Below are positions 12,665 through 25,760 of a stretch of 64,000 nucleotides of DNA, piece by piece (position 1 is the stretch's first letter; every line of letters starts with the position of its first letter). Below the pieces are notes generated by a model that was given only the letters and a program-made list of their open reading frames with translations, was not told the origin of the DNA and did no database searches. Location: positions 111,772 through 175,771 of the forward strand of contig DF239658.1 in NCBI GenBank assembly GCA_000507305.1, in the 5' to 3' direction. The stretch is from Breviolum minutum Mf 1.05b.01 (Eukaryota > Sar > Dinophyceae > Suessiales > Symbiodiniaceae). A program made the position numbers and the translations under genes.

Positions 12665-15175
12665 TCAGGCTTGGCCTTCGGCAATTCTCTTCAAGTTCAT
12701 CAGGTTGTCTGCTCCCAGCCTTAAGGGGCAACAGTTGAAGACAGGCATGGAGGGTGGGGACGGTCACTAGTATTACATATTATTACATAGATATACGTAC
12801 ATAGATTACACTGCAGGTGCGCTTTGCACGTATGCAGAGATGATATATCTAATAAGAACCCACATGACCCTTGTTTTGATTGGAAAAGGCCTTGTTTTGG
12901 GGGGTTGACCTTCAAAAATAGGTCATTGGGGTTCTAGGCATATATATGCACAGGTACATAATATAAATAGACGCCGTTGAATAGATTGGCAAGCCATTGC
13001 TTTTTTGAGCACGAAATGCAACAGCATGCATGAAGAGGCAAGTGTGCAAAAGTGAGACTCTGGATCCCCCGGAACCCCAACTGTACATCGAAGGCGCTCC
13101 TTTTCCCACCTTGTCCCCCACCACACACCCAAACAGCCCAAGAGGCTGATTGATGATTCCGGGCAGGAGTTCCTATGCAGAATGGCCATAGAGCATCGAC
13201 AATCGACCCAAAAGCGGGAACGGTGATTGAAAAAAAGAAAGGCCCGTGGCTCATTATTGTTGATACATCAATGCAAAACACTTCTTGAAGTAAGGTAGCA
13301 AGAAAATCCCCAAACCTTCCTCATAGTCTCTGTCCAATGATCGCCGTTCAGTTTGTAAAAAAATAATGATCCCTCGATGTGGTTTGCCACTAAGAGATTT
13401 CATCATCCAAATCACTCATTTCTAATTCCAATCTCATCTTTTCAGTTGTTGATCTTCTGCAGGCCAAGATGCTTCTAAGCGCTTGTTCTCTGGCACTCCG
13501 CTAATCACCTCGGCGATTGAAAAAATAACTCATCACATTACCGGTTGCACTGGAGGTAATTATTACAGTGCTTTCTGGGAAAGGGGGCCAATCCTGCTGC
13601 AGAGAAAGTTGAGTAGCAAACTTTGTTAAGAACCATTGAGGTGACTGTAGTCACCATCCATCTGTTTTCGACAACAGCCCTGCTGCAACCGAACTTCCCC
13701 TCAATGATCTTTTTCGGGATGAGATCTAAAAAACTTGGGATCGACCATGATACTCTCACCTCCTGTATGGCAGTGGGGTGGCCACTATTTTTGGCAACCC
13801 AGGTTAACTGAAGTGCCAAAAATGGACCTTTGCAACCAACCAAAAAAATCACCCAAAATCTGAGGTTGTCAAACATAGGTGTTGGCACCAACGGCCGCCT
13901 GCACCTTGGGGGTATTGAAATGCAGCCTCGGAAGGCAACAGCTGGAGATGTATGGTGCGAAAATCACCCAAACCTTCGAGGAAGTCAGCTTTCTCCTGGT
14001 GGTCTGACTCAGTCAAAATGGATGATCATTGCAACTACTGTGTACATATCTTTCTTAATTATTACTTGTATAGTTGTTATCTTGTTGTATGCTATTGGAA
14101 TTCGATGTTAATGACAGCATCTATGCCGGACGGCTGGTGATGTTTTTACTCACAACGTCCTCTTGTGATCTTTTTTGAGCTCACCAAATTGTGACGTTGA
14201 CTGTTAGAATAATGTGTAAGCAGCCCGTTTGGCTTAAACGACCTTCTTCCGTCGCAATGCTGCCAGCCTGTTCCTAGACCTCCCCGACCATCTGCTGTTA
14301 CATCAGCATGAGCCATCATGAAATGATGAACAACGAAGGTGAGCTGCCACAAAAGAACCACCGTGGCATCAAACGGAAAATGGAAGGGTGAACCCCAATG
14401 TTACAAGATGTCACAAGTCCCTCTGTCCCAGTGACACTCCACCGTCTTCCGTGAACATGTTCACCTCTTCGATGCCTGACAACAACGTATGACAGAGAAT
14501 TTCTTGGAACCAACACGTCTGGCACCAGTTAGGCCTTACCAGGAAGCCATCTCATCTCATCAAAAGGACACTAAAGATTTGAGGCGTCTTCCAATCCTCA
14601 TCTCAGAGCTGGTGCTTGGATTTTCAGGGAAGCTAAATGCCTGAAATATCCCGAAATCCTTCACAATCCAACACAATTTTCCCCTGGCCAAATCGCCCCA
14701 ATCAGTTTTACAAGTAACCCTTTTCAGTAGCAGCTCTTTAGGAGAAAGGAAGCCTCTCTGGCCAAGATCATCCACAAAGTGCCGGATACAAAACTATTGT
14801 AGATATGTAGAAAATAAACATATCTACACACATTTATTCATTTCTTATAGATACATGTTTTTAAAAAAAACATGTGAATTATTATATCTATCTAATATAA
14901 AAAAATGATAATGCAAAACAAATCTAGTGCCTTTAGATTGGAAATAGAATAAAATATCCTGAACCCCCAAAAAAATCATCTGAATTCCACCACTTCCAAC
15001 CGAAACCCCCCTTGCCTGGGATGTTGTTGAGACCCAAACGCTTGAGGTGGGCCTGCAATTGCTTCTCATCTGCGGAATTGGCTTGGTGCTTCACCATCTT
15101 TCGACGGCGCGTGGTGCCCTTGCCGCCCGTGCGCACGGCATCGAATTTCTGTGCCAGCTTGGCACGTGCTGCCAT
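12665..15175 (-). CDS. BTF3: Nascent polypeptide-associated complex subunit beta (BTF3/NACB)
   Basis: NAC-beta pairs with NAC-alpha at the ribosomal exit tunnel and shields nascent chains from wrong targeting. I can assemble the whole protein from six exons: 15016-15175, 14436-14475, 13875-13926, 13473-13508, 13147-13172 and 12665-12719. They total 369 bases, or 122 codons plus TGA, and every junction is in phase. The exons give VRTGGKGTTRRRK (the ribosome-binding basic motif), LKRLGLNNIPG, IEEVNMF, LHFNTPKVQA, NTYVISG, LLPGIINQLG and NLKRIAEGQA, in the family order and at the family's usual short length. I start at the ATG at 15175 (MAARAKLAQKF) because it sits where the family normally begins. 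The frame stays open upstream to an acceptor at 15254, so a longer N-terminus is possible. Donors are GC, GT, GT, GC, GC; all five acceptors are AG|G. Confidence 0.93.
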
Positions 15176-15699
15176 GACGGCCTCCCGGGGTGTGGTGCGG
15201 GTCCCGGGTGAAGCCGTCCCACCAACGAAACGAAGTTGTCCAGCGGCTTCTGCTCTGGATGTTGGGGTGAGTGTTTTGCTGAGGTGCGTATGCATCTGTT
15301 ATCTGTTGAAGTTTGGAAAAAATACCTTTTCAGTGTAAACAGACACTTGTACAAACATGTATTGTATAACAATTATAATAGCTATTACGTAAAATATATA
15401 TAAATAGAACAAATTCTTAGCATCTATTCTAGGAACGCTGGGTATTCTTCTCTGATTGATGTTCATTCCGATATAAGTTCATTCTCACTGAACATGTCGC
15501 GCTATGATATGACACAGGCCCGTACAGCACCCGTAGCTCACCATGGCAGCTGTTTCCTACCCATCACATGTATGGCTGCTAGGTCGTACTGAAGCCTCTC
15601 AAACACTTGAGCTTTGTTCCCAGGGCCCTAGCTGTCCTCCTCACTGTCATTTATCCCTTTCCTCATCCTCAACATCATCAAGATAGTTTATCATCATGA

Positions 15700-15760
15700 C
15701 TGCATTTTCAAATATATATATATATATACATATATATGTGTGTGTATGTATGTATATATG

Positions 15761-15794
<34 letters not shown>

Positions 15795-15994
15795 TGTATG
15801 TATGTATGTATGTATGTATGTATGTATGTATGTATGTATGTATGTATGTATGTATGTATGTATGTATGTATGTATGTGTGTGTGTATGTCATACTTGTAT
15901 GGATCTAAACAGTATAAATAGATATTGAGAGAGAAACAAATAGATTTTTTATAGCAGGTAGATAGATAAACAGACAGATAAATGAATGAATATA

Positions 15995-16025
<31 letters not shown>

Positions 16026-16185
16026 ATGAATAGATAGATGGATGGATGGATGGATGGATGGATGGATGGATGGATGGATGGATGGATGGATGGATGGATG
16101 GATGGATGGATGGATGGATAGTTAGATAGATAGATAGATAGATAGGTGATCATCGCTGTTGTTGACTATTCTTGTATTGTCATCA

Positions 16186-16216
<31 letters not shown>

Positions 16217-16221
16217 TATCG

Positions 16222-16280
<59 letters not shown>

Positions 16281-16282
16281 GT
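15700..16282. repeat. Compound microsatellite block
   Basis: Consecutive simple repeats with little unique sequence between them: (TA)n at 15709-15735, (GTAT)n at about 15766-15876, (AAAT)n at about 15993-16026, (GGAT)n at about 16036-16118, (GATA)n to 16146, then CAT/CGT repeats at about 16179-16280. Poly-Asp, HTYI-type and SIHP-type open frames over this block are artefacts. Confidence 0.95.
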
Positions 16283-16879
16283 GAACACCAAGTCTTTGTG
16301 CAGCATTCACACCCCAAGGCCCTGATACCGATTTCTGCCTCTGACTGATTCATTGCCTGGACGCAGCTTCGCAGTGGATTGGAGCAATCCAAGATCAAGA
16401 ACAAACATTGGGTCCTAAACCACCCAAGTTGATATGGCATCAAGCTTATGATACCATTCTCGAATCCCTGCATGAATGAAGAACAATAACATCCACCCAA
16501 AACAACATGCAAGTTGTGGAAGTTTTCTCTGGAGGCCACGGATTACACCCTACAGAGGCCCCAAGAGCCACCTTGAAGTATCATTAAAAATATCTAAAAA
16601 TAAAGAAAAAAATACACATCATGAATACCATGATCCATATCATGATCCTCATGTTCCATACCAGGATCCATGAAATGCACCATGGTACTCCAGGTTTCTT
16701 TGTTTTGATGGGGTTCTGCTTACAACTGCTGAACTTTGGTTCTGCTTCTCCAGCCTTTTTGGGTGTCGAGAAACGCGAGTCGGGGCAGTTGTTTGGTGCT
16801 TGGACTTTGAGCCCAGAATCTGCAAAGACTCTGATCTTCACATTTACAGCCAGGAAAACGAACATGACAATGTAAAAAC

Positions 16880-16955
16880 ATGGAAGAATGAAGATGTATC
16901 TCATCTTTAACATGGTGATTTTTCAGCTTTCCATGTCAGTTTTCGAGGGGAGGTA
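16880..16955. mobile_element. Degenerate MITE end
   Basis: CCATGTCAGTTTTCGAGG running into GGAGGTA resembles the right arm of the TACCCTCCC family. No clear left terminus is visible. Confidence 0.35.
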
Positions 16956-17223
16956 TTTGAAGATGGCAATGACATAGTGGAAACTATTAGCTTATATGCA
17001 ATTTTCATACTTAAACTTTTGAGTTTTCCATACTTTAGTGCATCCCCGGCAGTGTTAGCAAGAGGCTAAAGACCGCTGATATGTATGGTATAGTTGCGTT
17101 AGGATGCTGTTCTTTCTTGATCACCGAGCTGAAAAATAAAACTGGATTCAGAATCTGAACCACCACAGCCACAACCACAACACCAGCACAAGCAAAATAC
17201 AACAAGAACAAGGTGCTCATGTT

Positions 17224-17510
17224 TTACACCGTATACAGGTGTACAGCAGCTTTTGATGTAGTGCCTTCACACTCACCCCTCAGTTTAGCACGAAATTCTC
17301 CCCCCCATCCAAGCACAGACGTTTCCCCCTCGGCCCCGACTCCAGGAGCTTTCACACGTCCGCCGCCAAGCGATTTCTCGGCGACGGGTGCAGCAGCTGT
17401 GAGACAGCTCAGCAACTTCTGCCAAGGACCTGTTCCCCTTGAAACACCGAAGCACTGGCCAAAATGGAATGCTTCATAAAGCTCATCCATCTGACAATCC
17501 CTGAAACAGA
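17224..17510 (-). CDS. Candidate exon, unknown protein
   Basis: After a TGTTTCAG acceptor near 17505 the minus strand reads DCQMDELYEAFHFGQCFGVS, then an alanine/glycine-rich stretch (LTAAAPVAEKSLGGGRVKAP). Protein-like composition and a long open frame support coding, but no family is recognisable. The surrounding region (about 16960-18040) holds no other exon I would defend. Confidence 0.3.
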
Positions 17511-18479
17511 AAGAAAATTCCTTTAAAAAAAACACATACTCCCACATAAAACATGTATCATTAGAAGAAACCAGGTAAACACTGAAGATATTTCGATGGG
17601 TTTTTTCCCTTTTCTAAAAACACCATCGGGGTGTTTTCCCGGTCACTTGGCCCAAAACAGGTCGACAACTTTGGCCGACTATTTTAAGAAAATTATGCCA
17701 TGTAAAAGGAAAATATTTTTTGATATACCTACATAATTCATACATATATACGATATAACTATATATATTTAGACATTGATTTGAATGTACAGTATATACG
17801 TACGCGCAGTAAATATGTGTAAATATCATGCATTTTAATATGCAGCTACCAAAAAGAAAATGTGGGAAGGATTCCTGAGAGAAGCATCTGATAACACGAA
17901 GCCACTTGGAAACCTCCCCTTTAGAAGGTGTTTTGGTACTAGGGGGCACCTTCAAAGGCGGTGCTGTGCCCCCCATCATCCACGGCTTCACCAATTCTCG
18001 GTGAAGAGAGGCACGATGCGTTCTCTGCAACCATCGAACCTCAGAAATGGGCCGTGCTGATGAAATTCGAACGTTTACCCCATGAATATCCGGTCAAAAT
18101 CATCAAAAAGCAATGAAGAAATAAACTCTTGAATAGACCTTTCAAATCAGAAACAGTAGTACGTAGCATCCTTGATAACATTGCATCACTTGTACCAAGA
18201 CACCGCTCTTCATGTTGAGTTTGCCACGTCAAAAGCTCCATGCCTCGGGCATGACGTGTAAATCCTCCCGTTGGGAAGCTGCTGTTCCGTTTCTTGAGGC
18301 AGGAGCAAATAAAGCAACAGAATCTATGGCACTGTGACTATAAAGTCCAATGGCACTTCGCATCCCCCTCCAAAAAAATCAACGTTTTAAATCTGTTTAA
18401 ACAGCATCACCCTCCCCGTCCCCCCAGTTTTAAACTCGTGATCACATGATGTCTCTAAGTATAAAATGTGTAGCTTCGA

Positions 18480-18730
18480 TCTACCACGGCCATCGCCTCC
18501 ATCGCAACAGAAAGCCTAGGGACAAAGCAAGAACCGTTGAGCTTCCACCTCATCTGCAAAGACACAGGCCAACTTTCGCGACCTGCAGTGGAAAAACGGA
18601 ATGAAGAGCGGGAAGGCATCCTTTTTGGAGCATTCAAATTTTAGGGGCTTCACCTTCAAGTGTCCCGAATAAGGTGAGATGCGATCAGAAACAACCCTTA
18701 CTACCACGGATTCTTGGGAAGGTCGCAACG
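18480..18730 (-). CDS. Candidate exon(s), unknown protein
   Basis: A minus-strand frame reads VSDRISPYSGHLKVKPLKFE and later RKLACVFADEVEAQRFLLCP. The second part has the alternating hydrophobic pattern of a PH-like domain's last strand and helix, but this is weak. A CTGCAG acceptor lies at about 18580. A further open piece at 18070-18241 (LLTWQTQHEERCLGTSDAML) may be an exon of the same gene. Confidence 0.25.
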
Positions 18731-18909
18731 GTGCAGTGGGAAATCAATCCCAGAAAAAAGGAGCCAAAAAAATAAAGAATTTATTTGGAAAACATCCGGC
18801 AAGGAAAATCAATGAAAATCTGCAGATCCGCGAAAGTTTTGATGAGTTTCCAGAAGTCCATTTTCAGTTTCTAGGGATGAATCCTCGACTCATATCCAAG
18901 TAGCACGAA

Positions 18910-20070
18910 CTCAATGATGACAAGATGTTCCTGGGCAACCGTCTCAGTCGCAGCTGAAGAGAGACGGTTTGGTTTTTACATGTTTTACTAGTTGGTGGTT
19001 TCAACTCATTTGAAAATATTAGTCAAATTGGATCATTTCCCCAAGAAGGGGTGAAAATAAAAAATGTTTGAAACCACCACCTAGTTTACCGTTCTACCAC
19101 GCACACGAGCCAAGCATCTGTCTCAGGAAAGGGGTATGAGGTCCGCGGATGCTGTTCAGCCAAATGATACTGATTTGCTCGCTGCTTCACGATTCCTTAC
19201 GGTGGAAGTGTGGCTATTTGCTTCAAATATCATTCTGTCATATTCGGTCATATCAAATCATTCTTTGTTGATATGATTTGCCTTGACCATCTTGACCTTC
19301 AAGGAGTGACGAAGTGACAAACGAAAAAACAGAAATGCCATTTTTACATGTTCGACTGGCAACATTGAAGAAACGCACACAATCCAATCAAGGGGGTCCC
19401 TCCAGAATTTCTGCAACCATCGGGCTCAAAATTGCATGCCAAGGTTCTGTACATCTTCCTGAGCCAATGGTGACACTGTGCTGACTGAATGCATGGGCAC
19501 TTTTTTCACAACCCATTCATCACTCTGAGCCCAGACACGTGACATTGGACAACCTCAGCATCAAACACGAGGTGTCCAACCCGCCGGAGGGAAAACAGTG
19601 AAAGTGTGCAAACCGTCATTTTGATGGATTGCGGAGATACAGGCAAGGGGATTGTTTATATCCCACCACGACCACCACCACCTGCAACAACAACAACAAC
19701 AGCAGCACGACATTTCTTCTTTTGAAGTGAACTAATCTTGATCAACAGCACAACGTCCACCAATTCCTCAACATGTCCAGGCCAGGGTACGGAAACTCCG
19801 TGATGGTGTTGTCACTGCCATAATCCACTTTGAGGGACTGGAATCCGGCCATCAACTGACAGTGCGAATCCACATACTCCTTGCATTGTACCGAGGATGA
19901 GATCAAGGTGAACCTCCACAGTCTGGATCATGGGAGAGCAACAAATAAAATGTGCAGTGCACCTTATGCAACCTGGACATTAGTTGTAAGATATGCTGCT
20001 ACTACGTAGCTAGTAGCGGGGTCTACATGGGTACGCAAAAAGAAATTGCAAAGTTCCCATGTGGCCGAAC
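18910..20070. other. No gene recognised
   Basis: Unique, moderately A/T-rich sequence with no long open frame and no exon I can support. Near 18970-19090 two copies of a fragment around GGTGGTTTCAA / TTGAAACCACCACCTAGT form an imperfect inverted repeat with a loop of about 70 bases, possibly another small element. Confidence 0.4.
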
Positions 20071-20076
20071 TGAGCA

Positions 20077-23022
20077 TCAAGTCATTTTTCTGTAAAAACT
20101 GTAGGTTTCTTGCCTTACACCCACAAGGCCAAAACTTCCCTCGGCTCCTGATTCGCTGCCATCAAAGTCAGTTGCAAGCCACCCAGCAAGTCCAAAACGC
20201 TGTCTTGATAGATTTGCAACCTGAGGTCCAAGACGCTTCAACAGGATAGCCCTGATTGCCTTAAGCATGCAAGTTGACCTATATAGATTTAAAAAAAAGC
20301 AGTTCTCCAATCATATATCAATCATACATATATGGTTACATATATTTCATGGACACGATATGGAATGTATTGATTTAATATGATTTAATGATATGTGACA
20401 TGTGCAAGTGCTGAATACTTGCTCCTACGCCATGGCCCTTCTCAGGGTGCCAAGATCAGGATGGGCTTCACTCAGAAACACCTCCACGCAAAAAGGACAT
20501 GTTCCACCATTGTAGGGATTTCCACAACAAAAAAAAAACGAGTCTGATGCCTTCTATCGAGGCCAAAATCTCAAAACACTGAAGATCCAAGGTGCAAGGC
20601 TGCCTTTTTCCTTGGTATTTTGTCAAAGTCAGGGATGGAAACTGCATGTTTCCTTGTAGATACAGAGGAAATGCTTTGTTTAGAGTGTTTAAATGTTGAT
20701 ATTCCCATGATATTTTTCCTGATCACTAAGCCAGCAATAAAAATTCCGCAGTTCGCCCAAGGCATCAACAGAATAAAACTATTGAGCTCTTGGGCGAATA
20801 GATGGAGGAAACTAGAAGATGACCATGATCTGACGGAATTTTGAAAGGCCTTGTCCTTCACAACGATCATCTCATGTCTCATGATGTCACATCGCGATAT
20901 CAAAACATCACATTTATCACATTCTTACGCAGTGGTTGGTTGTAAACCAATACGTATATCATAACGATAACAGAATCATAATAATACTGAAATGAGGAAA
21001 AGAAATAATTGATAATATTATATAATAGTACATAGATAGTTGTTGTGTTTTGAAGCATCTAACTCTCCAAGTGGCTCTTCCTCACCTAAGTCATCATCCA
21101 CTCCTGTCAACTGCAAACAACACAAGAAGGCCACTAGCATGATTGTAGTCTATAGCGAAGCTCCAAATATTCGGTGACAAGGCTGAAAACCTCTCAAGAT
21201 CTTTTTATCACCAAAGCTGAGAAGTGGCATCAGCATCATCAACGAAAGAAGTTCATTGAACACTATGGATACGTCCCGAACACGCCGGATTGCCATGGCA
21301 AACCCACGAGGAAGTGCCATGTCCCAAGCTCCACAATTTGACGGAGTGGGCCAGCAACACCAGTGATGTAAACACTTCAAAAGCCCCTTTTATGATGCTG
21401 TGGCATTGCGATCCCAAATCACTGCAAGTTGTGCCAGCCAATATAATGCTAGCAAACCACTATGTGTAGGCTACGAGTAACTTGACAAACTCCCCTGGTT
21501 CGGTGCTCCTTTCATGAACCTTTTCATTCTCGGCAGCTGAATCTGTTCCCTGCCCAATTGCCAAACAAAATCGACAAGTAGAAGCAAATCTATGCAAATC
21601 CCTGCTGGATGTCAGGCATGATCTGTGTCCCTCATGTCATCCAACATCTATCACCATCTACTTGTCTTTCCCGAACTTCATTCAAACGATCCAGCTTTTC
21701 AACGTCCATATTGCTTACAAAATATGTTTAACATCAATTCTGTTCCATCCCACCTTTCAGTGCTCACAGTCGTAAGTCTTCCACACGTCCACCTGCTCCC
21801 CAAGCCCGGTGCCTCAACCGTTGTCTGGCCATGGGGTCCATGAAGTCGTCGGTGGCTGGCGCCCGGTCGATGACGTGGCTCGGGGAGATGGTGAGGTCCT
21901 GGGTGCAGGACAAGGGGGCAACGCATGAGGACGACCATGACGGATTGTGCGTCGGTGGTGGTGGGAGTATCGCAATGAGCCTGAATGTTCCTGATCTCTC
22001 ACGATTCTCGTCTTCTGATGTGACACATTTTTTGTCCTATGTTTATCGACAGTGCGGATGCCATGCAATAACGCGTAACGTATGCAACATATTTCGTTCT
22101 CTATATAATATGGATACCCACATCGAATAACGTACGGTAATGTAATCATTATGCACATCTATTGCCTGGGCACTGGCAAATACCAACCTTCGCCAATCGC
22201 AAGCGTCGGCGAAGAAAACATTCGAAGCAGCTGTGGAAATCAAATGGATCTACTCCGGAAAGTAGGGGGACTTCCGGGTCTATATCATCATGAGACTTCC
22301 CAATGAGCGACTTTGAGCTCCCACTGGGGGTTTGAGCCGGGAATTCAAAATCATCCATTGAATTAGCGCATCTTTGTACGTTTGTTCCGACGTTCTTTCA
22401 CAGAGGATCCAACAACTCATAAGAAAGTACCATGGAGTAGTAAAGAAGTTATAGAGATGCTGGGCATCATTACACCTCGCGGACTGCCAAGTTGAATGAT
22501 ATTTTACATCATAATCACACCTATATTAATAATAATAGTTAAGAATTCTTCCGATACCATGAACAGCACCAGGGTGAAACACCTGTTCAGCTCACAACCA
22601 AGTTGCAAAAGGATCTGCAACAAAAAAGTGCTGTGAGGGCGGCAGTACTGCATCACTCGAGAGCTGAACCACGGTCGCATCGGAGCTGCTGTCTTCCTTA
22701 AGGTTCTAGGTATATCGACTGAGTGCTATATATGGTTCAAGGATATCTAAAGATCTGGCTTGGTTTGGTTTAGTTGGATTGAGCTGGCCGAAAAAATTCA
22801 AGAGTTGTTGAGTTGTTGCTGTGATTTGGAGGAATCCTCTTGAGAAACCACAGTTTGAAACTTGAAGATTGACCAACAAGGCATGCTAATCACCCAAGAC
22901 ATCACCAAGGAGCCCAACAGCAGCAAGGTGTGAAGCCCAAGACATTGCCCACGGCACGCAGCCAACTCATCCCCAAACGCAACTTGCGGGAAGTTAAGGG
23001 GAAACAACATATCTTTAAACAA
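20077..23022 (-). CDS. Scattered candidate exons of one or more unknown genes
   Basis: Minus-strand pieces with protein-like composition are: 22149-22358 (start MDDFEFPAQTPSGSSKSLIG, then DIDPEVPLLSGVDPFDF), which looks like an N-terminus; 22810-22990 (FGDELAACRGQCLGLHTLLL), containing a likely membrane helix; 21780-21930 (ISPSHVIDRAPATDDFMDPM, then ARQRLRHRAWG); 21180-21440; and 20090-20260 (ILLKRLGPQVANLSRQRFGL). Several have AG acceptors in place, but I could not join them in phase, and none shows a known domain. They are listed so that the exons are not lost. The number of genes is unknown. Confidence 0.25.
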
Positions 23023-24049
23023 ACACCATTGCTAGGCCATATAAATCCATTATAGATAGATCTATCAAATTAAAATGAACCGAAGATAAACCATGTTTTT
23101 TCTCCCCTGGTTTTTGAATTCTCATTGCTTCGGAAAAGGCAATGAAGCACAATCAATCATCTACCTTTTTTGAAATTGTGTTTATGGATTGAAAGAGCTG
23201 AAATGGTTATCAACCTTAGCGAAAATGTTGGTTTCAGTAGAATCAATAGAAGACCACAATCCTTTACTACATTCGTAATTCGTAAACTATAATTTTCAAC
23301 AAACAAATCTCGGAGACAAGGAAAAAAACAAACAACATTAATCAGCAAATATGTTCAAGAAGAATATGCATTTACTATCTTGTAGAAGGACAAATGGTAG
23401 GAAATTAAAAAAGACGTCATCATATTCGTGCACTGGCACTTTCAAGAAGCATAATTGTTCATTTACCTTTGTGAGCATGATAGCCTGTAAGAGACAACAC
23501 AACTGTTTGACGCATGCATGTGCTAATAGTTTCCATGGACAAAACACGTAAGTTCACCTAGATTGACTCAAAAGTTCTGCCTGATATCCTGCATCAAGCC
23601 CTGTCGCATGAACTTGAATTACCTGATGGCTGCGGCCGTACAGCAAAGGATTTGAATAGGAAAGCCTAAACAAAGACACAATGAGAAACAGCAGGAACGG
23701 TGGGAGGCAAAGACATCAGTGATACGAGTGACGACATCAGTGATACGATGTTGTGCCACACAAACGTATGGAGCACCGGTCCTGAACTGAACATGAATAC
23801 ATGATGTGAATTTAGAGTTCTTGAGAATGAGTTTACAAGTCTAGTATGCCATGAGTTTATGCTGACACAGTCACCCTCGGAGTCAAGCATTTGTTGCTTC
23901 CGTTTTTTCTAATTCGGTTGAGGGGTTGGGCAAGAGTAGCTCCCGATTCCATGCTCACTTCAGCTCCAAAGGATCCATCCTGGCCGTTTTTCGCGAGTTG
24001 GCAGACAAAATGGATGGAGCCCGGTGATTTTTCTAAAATACTGTGTAAA

Positions 24050-24099
24050 CACATATGTATATATATATATATATTATATATATATATATACATATGTGT
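24050..24099. repeat. TA-rich perfect palindrome
   Basis: ACACATATG, then a (TA)n core, then CATATGTGT, together forming a roughly 50-base near-perfect palindrome able to extrude as a cruciform. Confidence 0.85.
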
Positions 24100-24404
24100 T
24101 ATACATTTCTTGTGTATTTCATGTCAGCTTCTTGGCCAAATGAATGATCAGCGTTATGATTTTTCCATGTCCATCAGTGTCAGGGAGATAACATCTTGGT
24201 GTGATCTTTGATTCAAATGACTCAAAAACAAGAGGAGTTTAATGGAATGAGGTTATGCATCAATGTTTGCTCCTCGTATGGGCAAAATCTCCACTCCTGA
24301 ATCTCTCGCCATTTTTTTCGCCTCATCCGCAAATTCGCCGCGGCCGGTTGCAGCATGCCTTAGTTGGGGCAACCGCATCAGCCGCTCTACGTGCTAGCAT
24401 TCCC

Positions 24405-24428
24405 CCATCGCCTTCGGCGATTTGGGGA
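24405..24428 (-). terminator. GC-rich hairpin downstream of gene copy A
   Basis: On the minus strand CCCCAAATCGCCGAAGGCG pairs with ATGGGG: a stem of ATCGCC/GGCGAT plus CCCC/GGGG around a GAA loop. It lies about 50 bases beyond the stop of the CKCGCE-tailed ORF at 24479. A role in 3'-end formation or RNA stability is inference only. Confidence 0.4.
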
Positions 24429-24478
24429 CTGAAAACGCGCTGAAAAACTACTCTGACCACATCACTTCTTCATTGCCT

Positions 24479-25760
24479 TCATTGCAAGTTCGATATCATG
24501 GTTGCAGCATCACCATCTTCACATCCGCACTTGCAATCCAAAAGTTTCAGCATTGGCTCTGCCTGCTCACCCTGCCTCCTTCGAGGTTGACGCATCCGTC
24601 GTGGCACCGGCACGTTGGACTGCAGCATGGGTAGTTCAGGCATATCTGTTGCTGCATTCTTGTCTTCCATCTCCATCATCTCCATCATCTCCATCCCTTT
24701 CTCAAGCGCTTCATCAGAGTCATCAGCCCTGGATGATGACGACCTAGACGACCTACTGGGCATGGGCAAATGCCTTCGTTTTGGTGGCTTTTTGGGCGAC
24801 TTTTTGGATTTGAAATATCGATGGTCACGCACTGAGAGGAGGAGGCCCTGCAAACGAGACCAAGGGCCTAACCTCCGTGGCGACGTGGCACCCATCGCAC
24901 TTTCGTTGGTGTCACGGCAGCAAGGATCAGTACAGACATTGGCACTGCTGCGACGAGCCCAGTGCCAAATCAACTCATAGACTCTCATGTTGTTCCACGA
25001 GAAATCGGAACAAGACAAAAGATGGGGGGCGAAATTGAGGCGTGACACGTCTGCGGGAGGGTCATCAAGGAAAACTTTTGGCCATGCAGTTTGGTTTCAA
25101 ATTATAGGAGAATCAAAGAGGGAAGCATGGAACCTTTAACATACTTTCAACACGTTTCACCGTCTTTTAGTCTTTAACGATTCAAGTCACAAAATTCATA
25201 GTTTCTGTCTCATGCCTCCCTTTTCCAGTAAGGGGTCCCTAACCCAAGCCATGCGCTGCCCCAACGAGTGTTCACATGCAAGACTGCAGAGAATCATCTT
25301 GCAGCATCCCTAGATTATCCTCAATGATCTTAGATTAACATTTGAGTTCAGCATTTGCCCCTGGATGATAACGGCACTACTTCGAGGTGGAACACATCGA
25401 CTTTGGGATTTGCCACACCCTTCACGCCTTCCATGGACATGCAGATTCATCGGGTACGTGAGATAGGTGTTAGCTGCAAAACACTGGGGTGAGAATTCAA
25501 CAATCAACAACGGTACTCCGGAGTTGCGAAGGCTCTAGATTTCAATCTCTCAGTCGTGGTTGTTGGATTTGGGCATGAGTGCTATTTGACTGACAGGCCC
25601 TGCGTTGCACTTCACATAATGTAACACATCCTTTATCGCTTGAGACGGCGGCAAAGTGAAGGGTAAGGACAAGTCGCACCGGGGGCCTTCTGCTCCCATA
25701 TCATTTTGGGACCGGATCCACAATGCTGAACAGAATAAGGGCATGTTCCTCTTCAAAGAG
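24479..25760 (-). CDS. CKCGCE-tailed protein, copy A
   Basis: The last exon is open from 25048 to a stop at 24479. In order it encodes a segment around NNMRVYELIWHWARRSS, a lysine/proline-rich basic patch (FKSKKSPKKPPKRRHLP), a serine run, a Glu/Met-rich acidic stretch beginning EALEK, a second Arg/Gln-rich patch, and the tail CKCGCEDGDAATM. Likely upstream exons lie at about 25340-25465 (YPMNLHVHGRREGCGKSQSR) and 25560-25730 (DLSLPFTLPPSQAIKDVLHY). Copy B, about 2 kb upstream, has the same layout: an LIWPW segment, EALEK, a basic patch, and CKCGCE plus AT. The CxCxC tail could bind metal. I do not recognise the family. Exons past 25048 are assigned by position only. Confidence 0.4.

Noticed and set aside
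15647-15921. Several overlapping open frames of HTYI, CMYV and similar repeats
   Set aside because: All are produced by the (GTAT)n repeat read in different frames and strands.
16122-16310. Poly-aspartate open frame
   Set aside because: It comes from the CAT/CGT repeat on the minus strand.
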